Position numbers and translations under genes: made by a program. From positions 375,989,868-376,053,867 of the forward strand of contig OX422207.1 in the NCBI GenBank assembly GCA_949130495.1: a stretch of 64,000 nt of DNA, read 5' to 3'. The notes below the pieces were generated by a model. The model was not told the DNA's origin and made no database searches. It worked only from the letters and a program-made list of their open reading frames with translations. The stretch is from Sambucus nigra. Lineage: Eukaryota; Streptophyta; Magnoliopsida; Dipsacales; Adoxaceae. Position 1 is the stretch's first letter, and each line of letters begins with the position of its first letter. This document shows, one piece after another, positions 26,607 to 38,638 of this stretch.

Positions 26607-26620
26607 GTTTTGGTATACTG
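26607..26620 (-). repeat. Right terminal inverted repeat of CACTA
   Basis: Complement reads CAGTATACCAAAAC; positions 3 and 6 differ from the left end. The changed third base of the CACTA signature may hinder transposition of this copy. Confidence 0.8.
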
Positions 26621-26710
26621 GTTTTATATCCAATCTATACAAGAGTCTTCCTATAATTTTGTGGTTGGACCACCTAAACAACAGGTGACAAGTTTCACCA
26701 CTTCATTTCT
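26621..26710 (-). pseudogene. Old gypsy gag remnant, upstream part
   Basis: Minus-strand frame reads QPQNYRKTL then a stop and IGYK, running into the CACTA edge. It resembles the Y-R-K-P-Y-P-x-W segment that precedes the lipid- and proline-rich opening of plant Gag proteins, and continues in sense into 20944 downward. It is short and decayed. Confidence 0.45.
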
Positions 26711-28900
26711 AGCCATTATCGATTGAGTTTCCCTTTCTAGTTAAACCATTGGTAGTGGCATTATTAGTGGTAAAGGTACCTATTAATTGTTAAAACTTTC
26801 GACTATTTAACTCAACTCTATGAGTTCAACGATTAGATTGTTTCCTTGTCTTTAATTCCCACAGACACCAATTCTAAAGTTAACATTTATTACACATTGA
26901 GTAGCATTCATTATCATTTTTTAATTTACCTCTAATATAGGGTTTTTGAATTTTCTAATGTGTTGGATTCCTATTAAACATAAATTATTATCTATTTTTG
27001 GTTGAGGATTCATTCCCATCCTATTCGGTATATGTTCTAACAAAGTATTGATCATTACCCTTTAGGGTGGAATTTCATCCAATCGATAATTATTATCTAT
27101 AATGTGGTTGGGGGAGAGGGGTTGTCTTGTTCCATAAGTATTTCTTACTCCTAGAGGATATGAGCTCGGTTTAGTGGTATATGGTTCAATTTCATTTTAA
27201 ATAAATCTTCCCCAAGGAGGTTACAATATCACATAATAATTTTTTAATACCATTGACATTGGAAAGCCATTTTGGTACGGATTTGATGGTCTTACTTGAT
27301 TAGAAGATCGTATGAGGCATCCATTGTTGATACAAGAACACATGTTATCCCATCATATGGTCATGATGTAACTAATATACTAGGAATTTAAAATATTTGG
27401 ATTAATGTTTTCATGTTAGGTTGAAGGGAATTACACTTTGCAATCATAACAGACATCATGTACTTCACATCACACATCATGACTCCAAAATGGTCAAACA
27501 ATGGCATAAAATGTCTTTCCAACCGTGTAAGAAATTTTGGAGGTACCCATTACAACACTCATTTGACTATTGGTGTGTTTCTTAGGTCGCATAACTACTA
27601 TATTTCCATACACTAAGGTATTTTGATCTTTGACCAACTTTTCTTTGGTTTCCGATTGGGATATGCCTTCTCGATGTGAGATAACTTCGTCAAGTATAAC
27701 ATTGTGGATTTATTTTAATCTTTTTATTTTATTTCCTTAGTCAATATGGACTACTATATTTAAAACTTTCCCACTCAGAATACCAAAAGATATGTTCGGA
27801 TGTTTTTGTTATAACACGGCCTAGAGAATGTGAATTTTACATTCGAGCATACCATACAAGGGATTGAACCTTCACAAAGTAAATATTTACCACTCAAACT
27901 TTAGGGTTTTATTCTTAAAATCATGTTTTATGACATTTATTAATAAAGAATTGTCTAAGCTCATTTGATATATGAATCATGTTTGTCAGAATTCCTTATA
28001 TTTATTTATAAATATATTATATATGCCAGTTGATTATACTTAGTAGGAATTTTGATGATTTAAGTTTGGATCGATCACGGAAGATTAGAATTTTGATTAT
28101 AGTGTGATTGAAGAGTTCACATCCTAGATATGTAGTTAACATCATATTGGTAAAGTTGCAAGTAAAATTTTAATAGTTCATTTATACTATGGGAATTTGT
28201 CTAATAGTTAGAGAAATTGTCTTATAGTTCAAATACTATTGTATCGGTGCATCATGAATCTTTTTAACAGGACCAACGGTGAGATTCCAGTTTAGGTGAT
28301 GACTATATTAGACTTACGCAATTAAACTATTTAAAAAGGTAAACATATTTTGAATCCCCGGGGATATAAGGATCAAAATATTCACGTAGTTCTTTGACTT
28401 GAAATGAGTGAGATTTAATTCAGTTGATCAATGAACTTTGTAGGTTTGTCCATCATTATGTGGATATATCTGATATCTTCTTTCGAAAAAATCTACATCT
28501 CTAAGATATTTTGGAATTTTACACCTTTTTAATAAACATATAAGTTTTTATTTTACGAGTAAACGTGATCAGTCAATTAGTTTATAATCCGATAGAGTAT
28601 CAAACAAGTTAAATTTAAGATCAATGAATAATAATGCCCCAACTCATGTACCTATATTCTGAGGATGTGTGTTATACCAATAAATTTTCAATTCTAAACA
28701 AATTAAAAGGTGGGGCTGAATAGGTTTGATTGTAAGATATGACCATTTTTTGGAGATTTCAACTTTATTTCCAATTTTAATTGACTTAGCACATGTTATA
28801 AATAGGTGATGCGATGCAAATCTTGGATCAACAAATCAATGAGAGTAAATTTAGCAAAAACTAGGAAAATTCAGTAGATTCAATTAATTAAACTAGATTT
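26711..28900. other. AT-rich spacer, no gene recognised
   Basis: About 2.2 kb without a supported ORF or RNA gene. It may include the remaining 5' part of the old minus-strand gypsy element, but I could not identify an LTR boundary. Confidence 0.5.
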
Positions 28901-28907
28901 TAATGAA

Positions 28908-28910
28908 TTA

Positions 28911-28973
<63 letters not shown>
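28908..28973. repeat. (AT)n(GT)n compound microsatellite
   Basis: AT run passing directly into a GT run of about 20 repeats. Confidence 0.95.
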
Positions 28974-28974
<1 letters not shown>

Positions 28975-28989
28975 TCTAAGTGTTGTGTG

Positions 28990-29250
28990 TGATGTAAGTG
29001 ATCAAAGTAACATTAAACACATACAAGAAATTCATAAGACGGTTTTATGAGTAAAAACACCCCACCCAGGGCTAAAAAATCTCGATGCACTTCAATTTCT
29101 TATTCAACTTAAAACGTTTTATTCAATCACGAGTAGTTACCTATGAACTTTGAACTTTCCCCAATTGACATAACAAATCCACCTTAAGCTCCATAAAGTG
29201 AATAATGAAGTAAATTCTCCTCCTTGGAATAACTTCATACTACAATATTT
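28990..29250. repeat. Diverged dispersed repeat, copy 1
   Basis: Shares an ordered series of short matches with 32570-32810: AACACCCCACCC/GAAAACCCCACTT, CTTATTCAACTT-TAAAA, AGTAGTTACCTATG, CCCATTGAC-type, CTCCATAAAG and ATTCTCCTCCT. Wording of this kind is common in LTRs or leaders of old plant copia elements, but no coding part was found between the copies. Confidence 0.5.
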
Positions 29251-32200
29251 CCAATAGAATGAATAACCTCCAATTTTAGATTTAGGGGTGTTAGATCTTC
29301 AATTCAATTGCGGAATAATTTTAATTAAACTTGGCTAGTGTGGATCTGAATCAAATCCCTCTCAATTCTCTCTCAAATACATATATTGAGTATAAATCTA
29401 AGTTTTCTCTCAATTTTGAGGGAATGGGTGAATTTAAAAATAGAGAGGCAAAGTAAAACCACTCAAGCCTAAAAAAATATTCTCAAAAATGTTTTTGAGT
29501 AAAGAGGGTTTCAAATTATTTGAAAAGGGAGGGAAATTGACTTATTTATAGGAATTTTGAAAAAATAAGATCGGTCGTGCACACGGTTGACTTTTATTGT
29601 GCACATAATTATAACCAGTGCTAAAATTATGTAAAGTCGTGCGTATAGGTCAAATCCTGACTGTGTGCGCAGTGTCATGCGCACGGGTTCAAAAGAGATC
29701 GTGTGTCCAGTTTGAATCCGAAGTAAAAAAAAATCTTCAAACTTAAGCATATATAAATCCAATTTATTTCCTAATTAGATTACACAACACATCTAAGAGA
29801 TAAATTCACTTGTTCAGACTTTTAAACACATATTGAAAAACATTCGAGTGTGTTTAGCCAAAACGTTCAATCATAAAACTAATCAAAATAATATATCTTT
29901 AAAGCACGAAAACAAAAGTCTTGTGTTTTAGAATGAATTTATATATCTTCAAAGTGCAAAAGTCCATTTAGTCTAAATTAGAGCGTTTCTTTTTACTCAA
30001 TCATCTCACCAACGATTCAAGTCTAGGTAGCTCAAATAATTCAACGACTCAAATCTTTGACACATAATATAGTCAATTTTTATATAATAAAAAGGTTTAT
30101 ATTTGTATATATGTGTATATATGTCTAAGGAAGAAATATAAAATGCATACAAATTTTTTGAAAGTTAAACAAGATAAGATAAAATGATATTAATATTTTT
30201 GTGAAGGGGTGAGTAGATACAAAATATGTATTCACTTATTTTACCATGTTTTCATGTGAAGAAGTACCTACACACATATTAATTTGGGTGGATCTTATAC
30301 TAGAAGATTGAAGGTATTTGTATCAGCTATAGAAGTATCCACGATGGTGTTTCATTATATGTATCATTCATGTCTCGTATGTTGGATCACCTACAATATC
30401 CGTAAAGGTATAGCGATGTAAACTATGTATCTAGTTGTATAGATCTAGTTTACATTATTTTCTTTCTATAACATGAAAAATCAAAGGTCCTTGGGTTGAA
30501 TTTTTTTATGCCAGTCCTAATAATTGGTATCATATCACCATGGCAAATGGTTCATTACATTTTAGAAGATTCATGTCGTCCACCACAAAACCCTAATTTT
30601 GAATGATTGAATGAATATGAAACTATATAACTATATATATATATCATAATAACATGGTTTTGTAGGGTTTTAATATTTATATCCCTTCTATAAATGTCAC
30701 ATGGATATTTTTTATGTGTATGGATCGTACATTGATTTATCGATAGTTATTTTTTTTAATTAAGTTGTGTAATTTATTTTATGCAAGCCATTCATTAGAA
30801 GAAGTTTGTGAGGGGGTGTAATAGTTTACATTATTTAAAATACTTTATTTTCGTAGAGTTTGATCATGGTGGAGTTCAAAGGAGTTTGGTGACTATATGC
30901 TCAAGTTTGGAGAATTTTTAATGGCTTTTCAAATTTTTGCAGAAATATGGTAAAAATGTAGTTTTCCCTAGTTTGATCAATCAGGTTTGTGCTACCTCGA
31001 TAGATCCAGTCCTTCTAGTGGCCCGATTTTCCCATTTTGATATTTTTTTTGCCTTGGTAATTTGTTCTGGTGATTGTCAGACATGTATAAGATAATTTTC
31101 AGAAGTCAAAATCATGAAGATCTCCAGTTCTTCAAGACTTCTACTTCGAAAAGATCCCTAGTCTATGATGGAAAGGAAAAAAATTTCAATATAAATTATA
31201 ATTGAATGTGATTGTGATTGTGATTGTGTTTTATTATAATTCTAACATATATATTAATCTTGATGATTACCATGTTCCAATTAGTCAGTTAGTTAGGGAC
31301 TCACATAATTATGGAGAACATGAATTTATTGTGTGACTATCCTATATCACAATTGTTTTAAAAAATAATAAATTATTATTTTCTTAGTTGAATTAAATCG
31401 TGTAATTAACTTATTGTACAAATTAAATTTGAGCTCCTTGTTTTTATTTAAATTATAATATTTTGTTATTTCAAAAAATAAAAAATAGTGAGACAGTGTA
31501 ACTTAAATTGTATAAGAAATTTGAAGATTTCCATTGATTTAATTCTAGAAAACTAGAATCAAATATTTTTTACAATAATACTCTCAAGTTCAAAATATTA
31601 AGTCGGAAATGGGTGACAAAGTAAACCCCGTGGTCTCCATCTCTATTTTAAATAGTGATGTGATTAATTTATCATGTTAGCTTGACCTTCCTCCATAACA
31701 AAGGGAATTAATCATGATATTACGAGATTTTAAAATTATTAAGTGATAGTTCTTTGAAATTAAATTTTAGTATGTTTGATTCCCGAAATGCGAAAGTTAT
31801 ATATGAGTGAATTTTATTTAAAAGAATCAAAATGATGGTATTCACTTAAACACTATTAATGTTATCCTCCCTAGCGAAGTCACCATCATCAAGTGTGGGA
31901 CCAAAAGACGTCAATTATTTTATTATGTTTGACATAGGTTACTTAGATTCTCTAGTTTACACAATAAAATATATAAGGTTGGCTTAATCCAATGTAAATG
32001 ATTTATGGCACAAACAAGAAATTTCATTTCTCATGGGAATTAGAATGCTTAACGGGATTAGTTATAACTAGCGGTAGAGGGGAGATAATTTAAATTTAAT
32101 AAAAAAAAATTAATTCAGACATATTTAAATGATTTTTTTTCAATGATGATTCCAAGATTTCAAAATAGGCTCAAATTCCATCACAATTATAAGAGTGTTA

Positions 32201-32569
32201 TGAGGGTGCAACTCAGGATCTATGTGAATGTATAGAATATCCAAGTGGAGGAAGGATATGGTATATCATCAATTAAGACCAATTTTGACAAATTTAAATT
32301 TTAGAACGCTAGAGTTGAGAAAATAAGTAAAAAAAATTTATCCATTCATTTAAAATTGAGAAAGGGTCAATATGTTTTTAAATATTAAAAGCAAATTTAA
32401 ATGGCTTGAATTATAACTCACACACATAAGGTTTGATCCAATCGAATTAATTGTGAATTAACTAGATTAGAATCTTTAAAGTTTAATGAAGCCTACCAAG
32501 TTATGGAATAATCATAAATCTAGGTGTGCAAGTTTTTGATATGTAATTACCAAAATGAGAATCCGTAAG
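29251..32569. other. AT-rich spacer, no gene recognised
   Basis: About 3.3 kb with no supported gene. The 83-codon minus ORF at 29511-29762 has no recognisable family. A primer-site-like TTGGTATCATATCACC followed by ATG lies near 30522-30543, but no copia Gag follows it. Confidence 0.5.
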
Positions 32570-32810
32570 TCAATCGCACAACACCAATGTTTTTATAGGA
32601 AAACCCCACTTAGGAAAAAAAACGAATGCATGCATATCTCTTATTCAACTTTAAAAGAATAATATTATAAAATACAAGCTGATACCTCACATTTGTCTCC
32701 TTTACAAGTAATTACCTATGCACATAAAAAATTTCTCCCATTGACTTCAGATCTCCATAAAAGTAGTGAGGAAGTCCATTCTCCTCCTAAACATCGCATC
32801 TTAAGATGAT
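32570..32810. repeat. Diverged dispersed repeat, copy 2
   Basis: Partner of 28990-29250 in the same orientation (AAGTAATTACCTATG, TCTCCCATTGAC, TCCATAAAAGTAGTGAGG, CATTCTCCTCCT). The two are strongly diverged. Confidence 0.5.
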
Positions 32811-32835
32811 TTCTTCAATCAATTGCACAAACTGA

Positions 32836-32837
<2 letters not shown>

Positions 32838-32877
<40 letters not shown>
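32838..32877. repeat. (AT)n(GT)n compound microsatellite
   Basis: Short AT run followed by GT repeats, like the one at 28908. Confidence 0.93.
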
Positions 32878-34950
32878 TTATACATGATTCTGATATGAAT
32901 TATAATGTATATTGAGGTTGAGTACGATATTTTTTGGTTTAATAAAGAAATTTACTCATAAAATCCCTCAATAGACATCGATCAAGTATGAACCTAGTCA
33001 AAAATCTATCTTTCAAAAGACAAGTGAAATTTCAAGAGACGCTGAAAAAGTTATAAAAATGGTTCATGCTTAAAACTCAATTTTTAAACTTATGCAATTT
33101 GGAGCCAAAACTAAACTTATAGTCGTCTCCAAAAATTTGGCCTCCATGTGCACAGTTAAAATCTCATTTTCCACGAATAAGCCATGCGGATCTGACCGTA
33201 TTTCATTAAAATTGTGCGCGTGGTTGTCCATAAGCTTCGTGTGCATGAAAGTTAACAAAAATCTATATATGAAACATGTCATGGTTTTAATCATGCAAAA
33301 ATCTTTGACGTTTTTTCAACTTTACTCATTCAAAAAGATTCTGAAATTTACCAAAGTCCAAACATTACACATATACACCTTTGTCTATTCCAGTTCAAAA
33401 CTATAAAAACTAAAAAAAATCTTAATTATGACTATCATACAAACCTAACATAAGTCGATAGAGGGTGTATGACAACCAAAACACCACATAAGTCCAAAAG
33501 ACCAACACATAAAACAAGTCGAGTATGAATTAATCGAGTCAAAACCTATAAAAATATGAACAACGACAAAGATTATAGATGATATGAAAATATGAGAAGA
33601 AATTCCCCTTACTGAGAAATTCTTAATTTACGGATAACAATATGAATGAACATGAAAAATGTGAACTATAATCGCCCCCTAAATCATATTAATATGAACA
33701 CAATGATTCTCGACAATAATTTGATAATCAATTTCCCCCTTTTTGTCACACATATCAAAAAGTGTCTACCAAAATGTTTTATCCCTAATATCAAATGTCT
33801 CCCCTTACCTTAGATATTTCTCCTTCTTTTTTACTTGAAATAGTCAAAGCAAGATAGAAAGTCAAAGTAGATAATGGTGATAAGATACAGAACATGGTAA
33901 TAATAAAATCACAACAATCTCAAAGCTCCCTTAAAGAGTGTCCATCACCTAAAAAGCGATATAAATGATGTCCACTACAAATGAAATCAAACACAATAGG
34001 TCCCCCATAATGGTTTTCCCACTGGAAGACCTCATATGGATCCTTTACCTCATGATGATCCCTTGATGGGGACCTTGGTCATGGTTAAAAAAGTATGTGC
34101 CTAAGATTAATTAATTTCTTAACTTATTATGGATCAGCATCAAACTCTTGTGTTTATTTGAACCAAATGTTAATTTTGACAGATTGAAGTGCTTCAGGAT
34201 TTATAAACCGAAAGCTTATTTTGGAACCATGGAAGATAGTAACAACTCCTTAAAACTATTTAGGATTTTATAAAAAGTGGATTGCATCATCTCAGGAATC
34301 ATGCTTCGCAATTCTTTATACATATCAGGTTTTTGAGTATTAATTAAATACGTAGTCTGAGGAAAAATGTCATCGTTCGAACCAGGGTAACTCTCATTTG
34401 ATTGGAGTTTTTGTACGATTTAACCTCATGTAAAGCTGGTATCTTACAAGGGGTTTTGAAAGTACCATGGCCATATACCTCTGCGATATTTGGTTAAGAA
34501 TGAAATTAAAATATTGAAGATATGGTGGGATGTAAATTGAGTCTAATTAGTATATAAGAACTTTATAACAGAGTTGTAACGGTGTTAAAAGTGTTAAAAG
34601 TTTAGGATTATATCAATAAAATTAGAAAATTAAGAAGGTTATAGTAAAAAAAATCAAATATTTTCACACATACACATTTAAATGCATCTCCTTCGAACTC
34701 CCCACCCCCTCACACATGCAATAACTCACACGCACACACACATAGATCGCGTAGAAACACTATTTATTTTATGGGTCCTGATAACATGTGCCCTAAAAGC
34801 ACACATTAAGAACTCACAAATAATAGAAACAAAATTCCGACATATGTTTAATAGGATACAAATACTCACATAAAACTCTAATAATTATTATTTTGAGAGT
34901 TATAACATAGGCATAAAGTACAAATTATCATTTTTCTTACTTTATAAAGG
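32878..34950. other. Intergenic spacer upstream of PSK
   Basis: No supported gene. The overlapping ORFs at 33070-33406 on opposite strands show no family signature. A minus-strand purine tract (GACAAAAAGGGGGAAA, about 33735-33752) resembles a retroelement polypurine tract, without other evidence. Confidence 0.5.
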
Positions 34951-35022
34951 CTCCTATTTACTTTTTCCATCTCTCTTTCATGTTCACACACCTGCATCTT
35001 GCCTTGTCTTATCCTCCTCCTC

Positions 35023-35030
35023 TATATAAA
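35023..35030 (+). promoter_or_regulatory. TATA box of PSK gene
   Basis: TATATAAA in a pyrimidine-rich setting, 80 bp before the ATG. This gives a predicted transcription start near 35055 and a short 5' leader rich in CA and CCCA. Confidence 0.7.
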
Positions 35031-35110
35031 TTTCACATAATCACACTCTATTCTCCGTGTCTCTTACTCCCAACCACTTACAAAATTAAACACACACCCA
35101 AGTCCCAACT

Positions 35111-35688
35111 ATGTCTAAACTTAGTGCTCTGTTTATTATAGCTGCCCTCCTATGCACCACGCTATCCAGCGCCGCTCGCCCCGCCCTTCATGAGGCCACC
35201 TCAGTCAAAACCCATTACAAGGTATGCGTAATATGCTGTTATCTTACATATTTATATTTAAATCCACATAAATTTGTCGTCATAATTGATGGGTATATAA
35301 CTATTATGGTTTTCATTTTTATTAAGGGTGGATTTGATTGTAAATATGAAAAATAATTCACTTAAATGAGAAATTAAAAAATAAATTGAAAAAAATATAA
35401 GTTAATGGTCTTATTTTTTTTATTTTTTATAGAAATTAATTTTTTAATGACTAAATAAGAAATATTTATTAATAAAAATGAGATTTGAGATGAAACACTT
35501 ATTACTTGTACGGTGATCCTTCTTTTATGAAAAAAATTCCATATCACCAAATTTTGTGGTTTCCTTCTCAGGGTGGACACACTGGGACAGTGGATGACAA
35601 CTGTGGAGTTGGAGATGAAGAGTGCTTGATGAGAAGGACCCTTGCAGCTCATGTTGACTATATCTATACTCAGAAGCAAAAGCCATAG
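35111..35688 (+). CDS. PSK: Phytosulfokine (PSK) precursor, two exons
   Basis: Precursor of the plant peptide hormone phytosulfokine, a secreted, tyrosine-sulfated pentapeptide (YIYTQ) perceived by the receptor kinase PSKR to promote cell growth and proliferation. Exons 35111-35221 and 35572-35688 give 75 residues. Residues 1-22 form a signal peptide (hydrophobic [16 protein letters not shown]). The C-terminal domain shows the family pattern: [17 protein letters not shown], then VDYIYTQ at about 66-72, with the Asp before the first Tyr needed for tyrosylprotein sulfotransferase, and a short KQKP tail. Subtilase trimming is known for the family. Length, intron position after the variable region, TATA box and intact frame all fit a functional gene. 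The start is the only ATG giving a signal peptide. I cannot say which PSK paralogue it is. Confidence 0.94.
35222..35571 (+). other. Intron of PSK gene
   Basis: 350 bp, phase 0, donor AAG|GTATGC and acceptor TTCCTTCTCAG|GG. It is AT- and T-rich as usual for plants. It separates the signal peptide and variable propeptide from the exon that encodes the hormone. Confidence 0.92.
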
Positions 35689-35903
35689 ATTTCTTAACAC
35701 CATATTTGTGATATATAGCACTTCGTATCAGATATTAAAATATGGCGTATTTGGTCTCTCACCCTATTTACTATGTGTTGTGATTGTAATACTCAATGAA
35801 CTCTTTTATCATCTTCTATGACACTTGTGAAATCTATTTTATATAAATTTAGAGTGTTAAAGCCACAGTATATATAACAAATGGAAGTCAAATGTCAATA
35901 ATA

Positions 35904-35942
<39 letters not shown>

Positions 35943-36272
35943 AAAAAGCTAAAGTGCTAGAAAATTTATGAGTACTTCAATTTTCCATGAGATTATGGTG
36001 AACTAATTTTAGTACAATAAATTCTCTCACAATGTATTTTGTTGTGGGAAAAAGAAAGTCACTCTAAGAGGATGCTCTTCACAAGCATATTTACAAATCT
36101 AAAAATTCAATATGTCTTCCGTGAGAGTGAAGAGATACCACGGCGATTGGTATGTAGTTGCAAGTTATATTGTATCAAAAGTTTCTACCAACGACATTAG
36201 TTTCTAGAAAAAATTTACAAGTTAATGTAGTTAGTAGGAACTCAATTATATAATAAAAGTAATTATTTATAG
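35689..36272 (+). other. PSK 3' region and spacer
   Basis: No perfect AATAAA was seen close to the stop; AATGAA-like and TTGTAAT elements lie at about 35783-35800 and could serve as plant-style polyadenylation signals. An AT microsatellite lies at 35909-35934. Nothing else is recognised. Confidence 0.45.
35909..35934. repeat. (AT)n microsatellite
   Basis: TA run flanked by GTGTG and CACACA, making the whole tract a near-palindrome. Confidence 0.92.
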
Positions 36273-36330
36273 TTTCTACAAATTTTATTTATTCGTATCA
36301 ATTGTTACGAATAAATAAAATTCGTAGGAA
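36273..36330. repeat. 25-bp inverted repeat (hairpin)
   Basis: Arms 36273-36297 and 36306-36330 are complementary except for about three positions, with an 8-base loop. It is possibly the core of a small foldback/MITE-like element; flanking duplications were not identified. Confidence 0.75.
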
Positions 36331-38490
36331 CCCTTGTAAATATACAAAATGTATTGTCTTTTTTCTCCCACTAATGTAGATGCTCTAAAGGCCATGAAAA
36401 AGGTAATTGCAATAAAACAACTCATTTAGAGGAGTTCATTGTATTTAATATAATTTAGAAGATATTTTGTGAAAATTATAAAGTTCGGGGTTCCTTTTGT
36501 CACACTAACCAATTATATACGTGTATATATATGGTAAGGAAAATATTAGAGAGATTCCCTTGGTAAAAATATTTTGTGGACACACTGTATTAAAAGTTTA
36601 TATTTTATTATTTTGAATTTTATCAAAATATCAATCAATGTAATAAAAATTTATACTTATTTTTATTTTATCACGAATTCACAAAATATGTTCAGGAATT
36701 AGTTCTTCCTAATATTACTCACACGGTAATTTGGTTGAAAGATGTGTTCAGTTTGGGTGTTGATACCTGTACGAGTGAGAGGCAATTCAATGAATTCTGG
36801 TTTTCTTATCTCAGTTGCTTGTTATTGGAAATCGTGTCAGGTTGATCTGATGATAGTAGTTATGAATATGACGCTTTTCTTTTCCTTTTATCCACGTTTA
36901 ACTCTTTCAATATTGTTGGCTCTCGGGTTCCATTAAACATTCTAGGACTCCATTGACCCAAAAGGGATAGTTTATTTGACATGATGGCTCAACAATACCA
37001 TAGGGAAGAAAAACTGGATTGCTCATGTATCCCTTTGACCGAAGGAGAATAATTGCGGTCGGTAAGAATTTATGTGGAGCACAAAACCCATATTCAAAAG
37101 GAATATGACTTCTCAGTTCATTTTGATTTTATTTATCAATTAATAATAATATTTATTAGTATTATTATTTAACTTCAATTATTATTTTCTTTTTTAGACT
37201 TTACTTATCATTTCGACTTTTTAATGATGTTATCATTTTGTTTTTTGAGATTCCTTTTGTGACGGTAAAATTTATAACTGTGGCTCAAGTCTAAAGGAAA
37301 ACAATACTTCCTGAATTAAAGTAAGGATAATCAAGTGATCGATAAAGTCAAAATGTTTATTTTATTTTTGATATAATAAAAATTATTAAAAATTATTGAA
37401 ATTTTAATACTATAACTATGAAGTGTGCTTCAGAATTGGCTCGAGCATTGTTTCATGATATATCATAAGGGTTTTGCCATGGAAGAGGGACTGTGGACCT
37501 GACAGAGGTCAATTATTGTTATGCGAAGGTCCACTGAAGCAATCTAAGACTTAGAGCTATCGTTATGATGTTTCTAAGTTGGGCCTTCGAGGTCTAGTGG
37601 AATGACTGAGTGCTTTCTAGCATTTGGGACACTGATATGGTCTTTGACTTTGGTGTAGACCTATTTCTATCATTGCCACGGTCTTATATGTTAGTCTGCT
37701 AGAGTTCTCTAGCAGACCTTGGGACCTCTTTCCTTGCACAGGGGATGGTAAAAGGTTATGAACTCTAGGAATTCTTGATTACTTAAATGTGGTATCATCA
37801 CATTGTAAGATTTGGTAAGAATATTTTGTTTGAAAACATTTCTGGGAATTAAAACATGTTTCGATTATGTTAAGTTTATATAAGTGAAGAAATTCTTCAA
37901 TGAATTCATATAAGATATTTATATGAGTATAAATGAAGTTGTCAACACAAAAAGTGTTGCTTGTAGTTATAGGATCACGGAAACATAATTCATGTTAATA
38001 TTCTATCTAATTAGTGGTTAAACATGATTTATGCATGGTATGGGTTGAATAGTCATGATTCACATGTAAATGAAATAAATTAGAATTGTTTTAAATTATG
38101 ATTGTTTCATAATGGGTTATGAATAATTACACTTAACTAAGTGTAATGAAACAAAACCCAACCCAATTGCCTATTAGCTGACAAGCATCCCGCTTGTGCT
38201 TAGTGAAAGCAGAATCATTGTAATGGTGCATGTAATACCTATGTTTATTGTTGTGTGCGCTGAGGATCTACTTCCATGGGTACTCATGGCGCGTGAAGCA
38301 CGTTACCTGGGTGAAGAGGAAGTAAGGCTCTCTTTCTAAGAGAGACATCACTTCAGTTTCTTTGTGGTAGTAAATGATATAAGGGATTTTAAACACATAT
38401 TATACTTCCTTTACTTAAAATATAAAGGTATGAACGTTTATGTTAAATTTAACTCTCTAACTTGAGTTGTAGATTCAATGTTCATCTCCA
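36331..38490. other. AT-rich spacer, no gene recognised
   Basis: No supported gene; the 64-codon ORF at 36742-36936 has no family signature. A perfect 11-bp inverted repeat with a 2-base centre (GTCTGCTAGAG-TT-CTCTAGCAGAC) lies at 37694-37717. The stretch 37440-38340 is slightly richer in GC and may be an old LTR, but no partner was found. Confidence 0.45.
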
Positions 38491-38494
38491 TCTC

Positions 38495-38633
<139 letters not shown>

Positions 38634-38638
38634 ATTTT
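38634..38638. repeat. Target-site duplication ATTTT, left of copia element
   Basis: ATTTT here equals 43451-43455 exactly, flanking the element with outer LTR ends at 38639 and 43450. Confidence 0.88.

Larger units (their letters stand above)
20945..26620 (-). mobile_element. CACTA (En/Spm-type) transposon with captured gene pieces
   Basis: The left end reads CACTACACCAAAAC; the right end read inward on the other strand is CAGTATACCAAAAC (2 mismatches in 14), followed on both sides by a shared TTTAGTA after five unlike bases. The flanks carry a GTT duplication. Subterminal copies of AGTAACAGATTTTT (21031, 21130) and related AGTAACA or AGTAAT motifs near the right end resemble the short subterminal repeats that CACTA transposases bind. 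I find no transposase (TNPD/TNPA) sequence in the 5.7 kb, so it is probably non-autonomous. The minus strand holds exon-like segments of cellular genes, as in Pack-CACTA elements. Strand is given for the cargo. Confidence 0.82.

Noticed and set aside
30522..30560. Primer-site-like TTGGTATCATATCACC followed by ATGGCAAATGG
   Set aside because: It looks like a copia LTR/gag junction, but no Gag sequence follows and no LTR partner was found.
33735..33752. Minus-strand polypurine tract resembling a Sirevirus 3' end
   Set aside because: A purine run alone is too weak; no LTR or coding sequence beside it.
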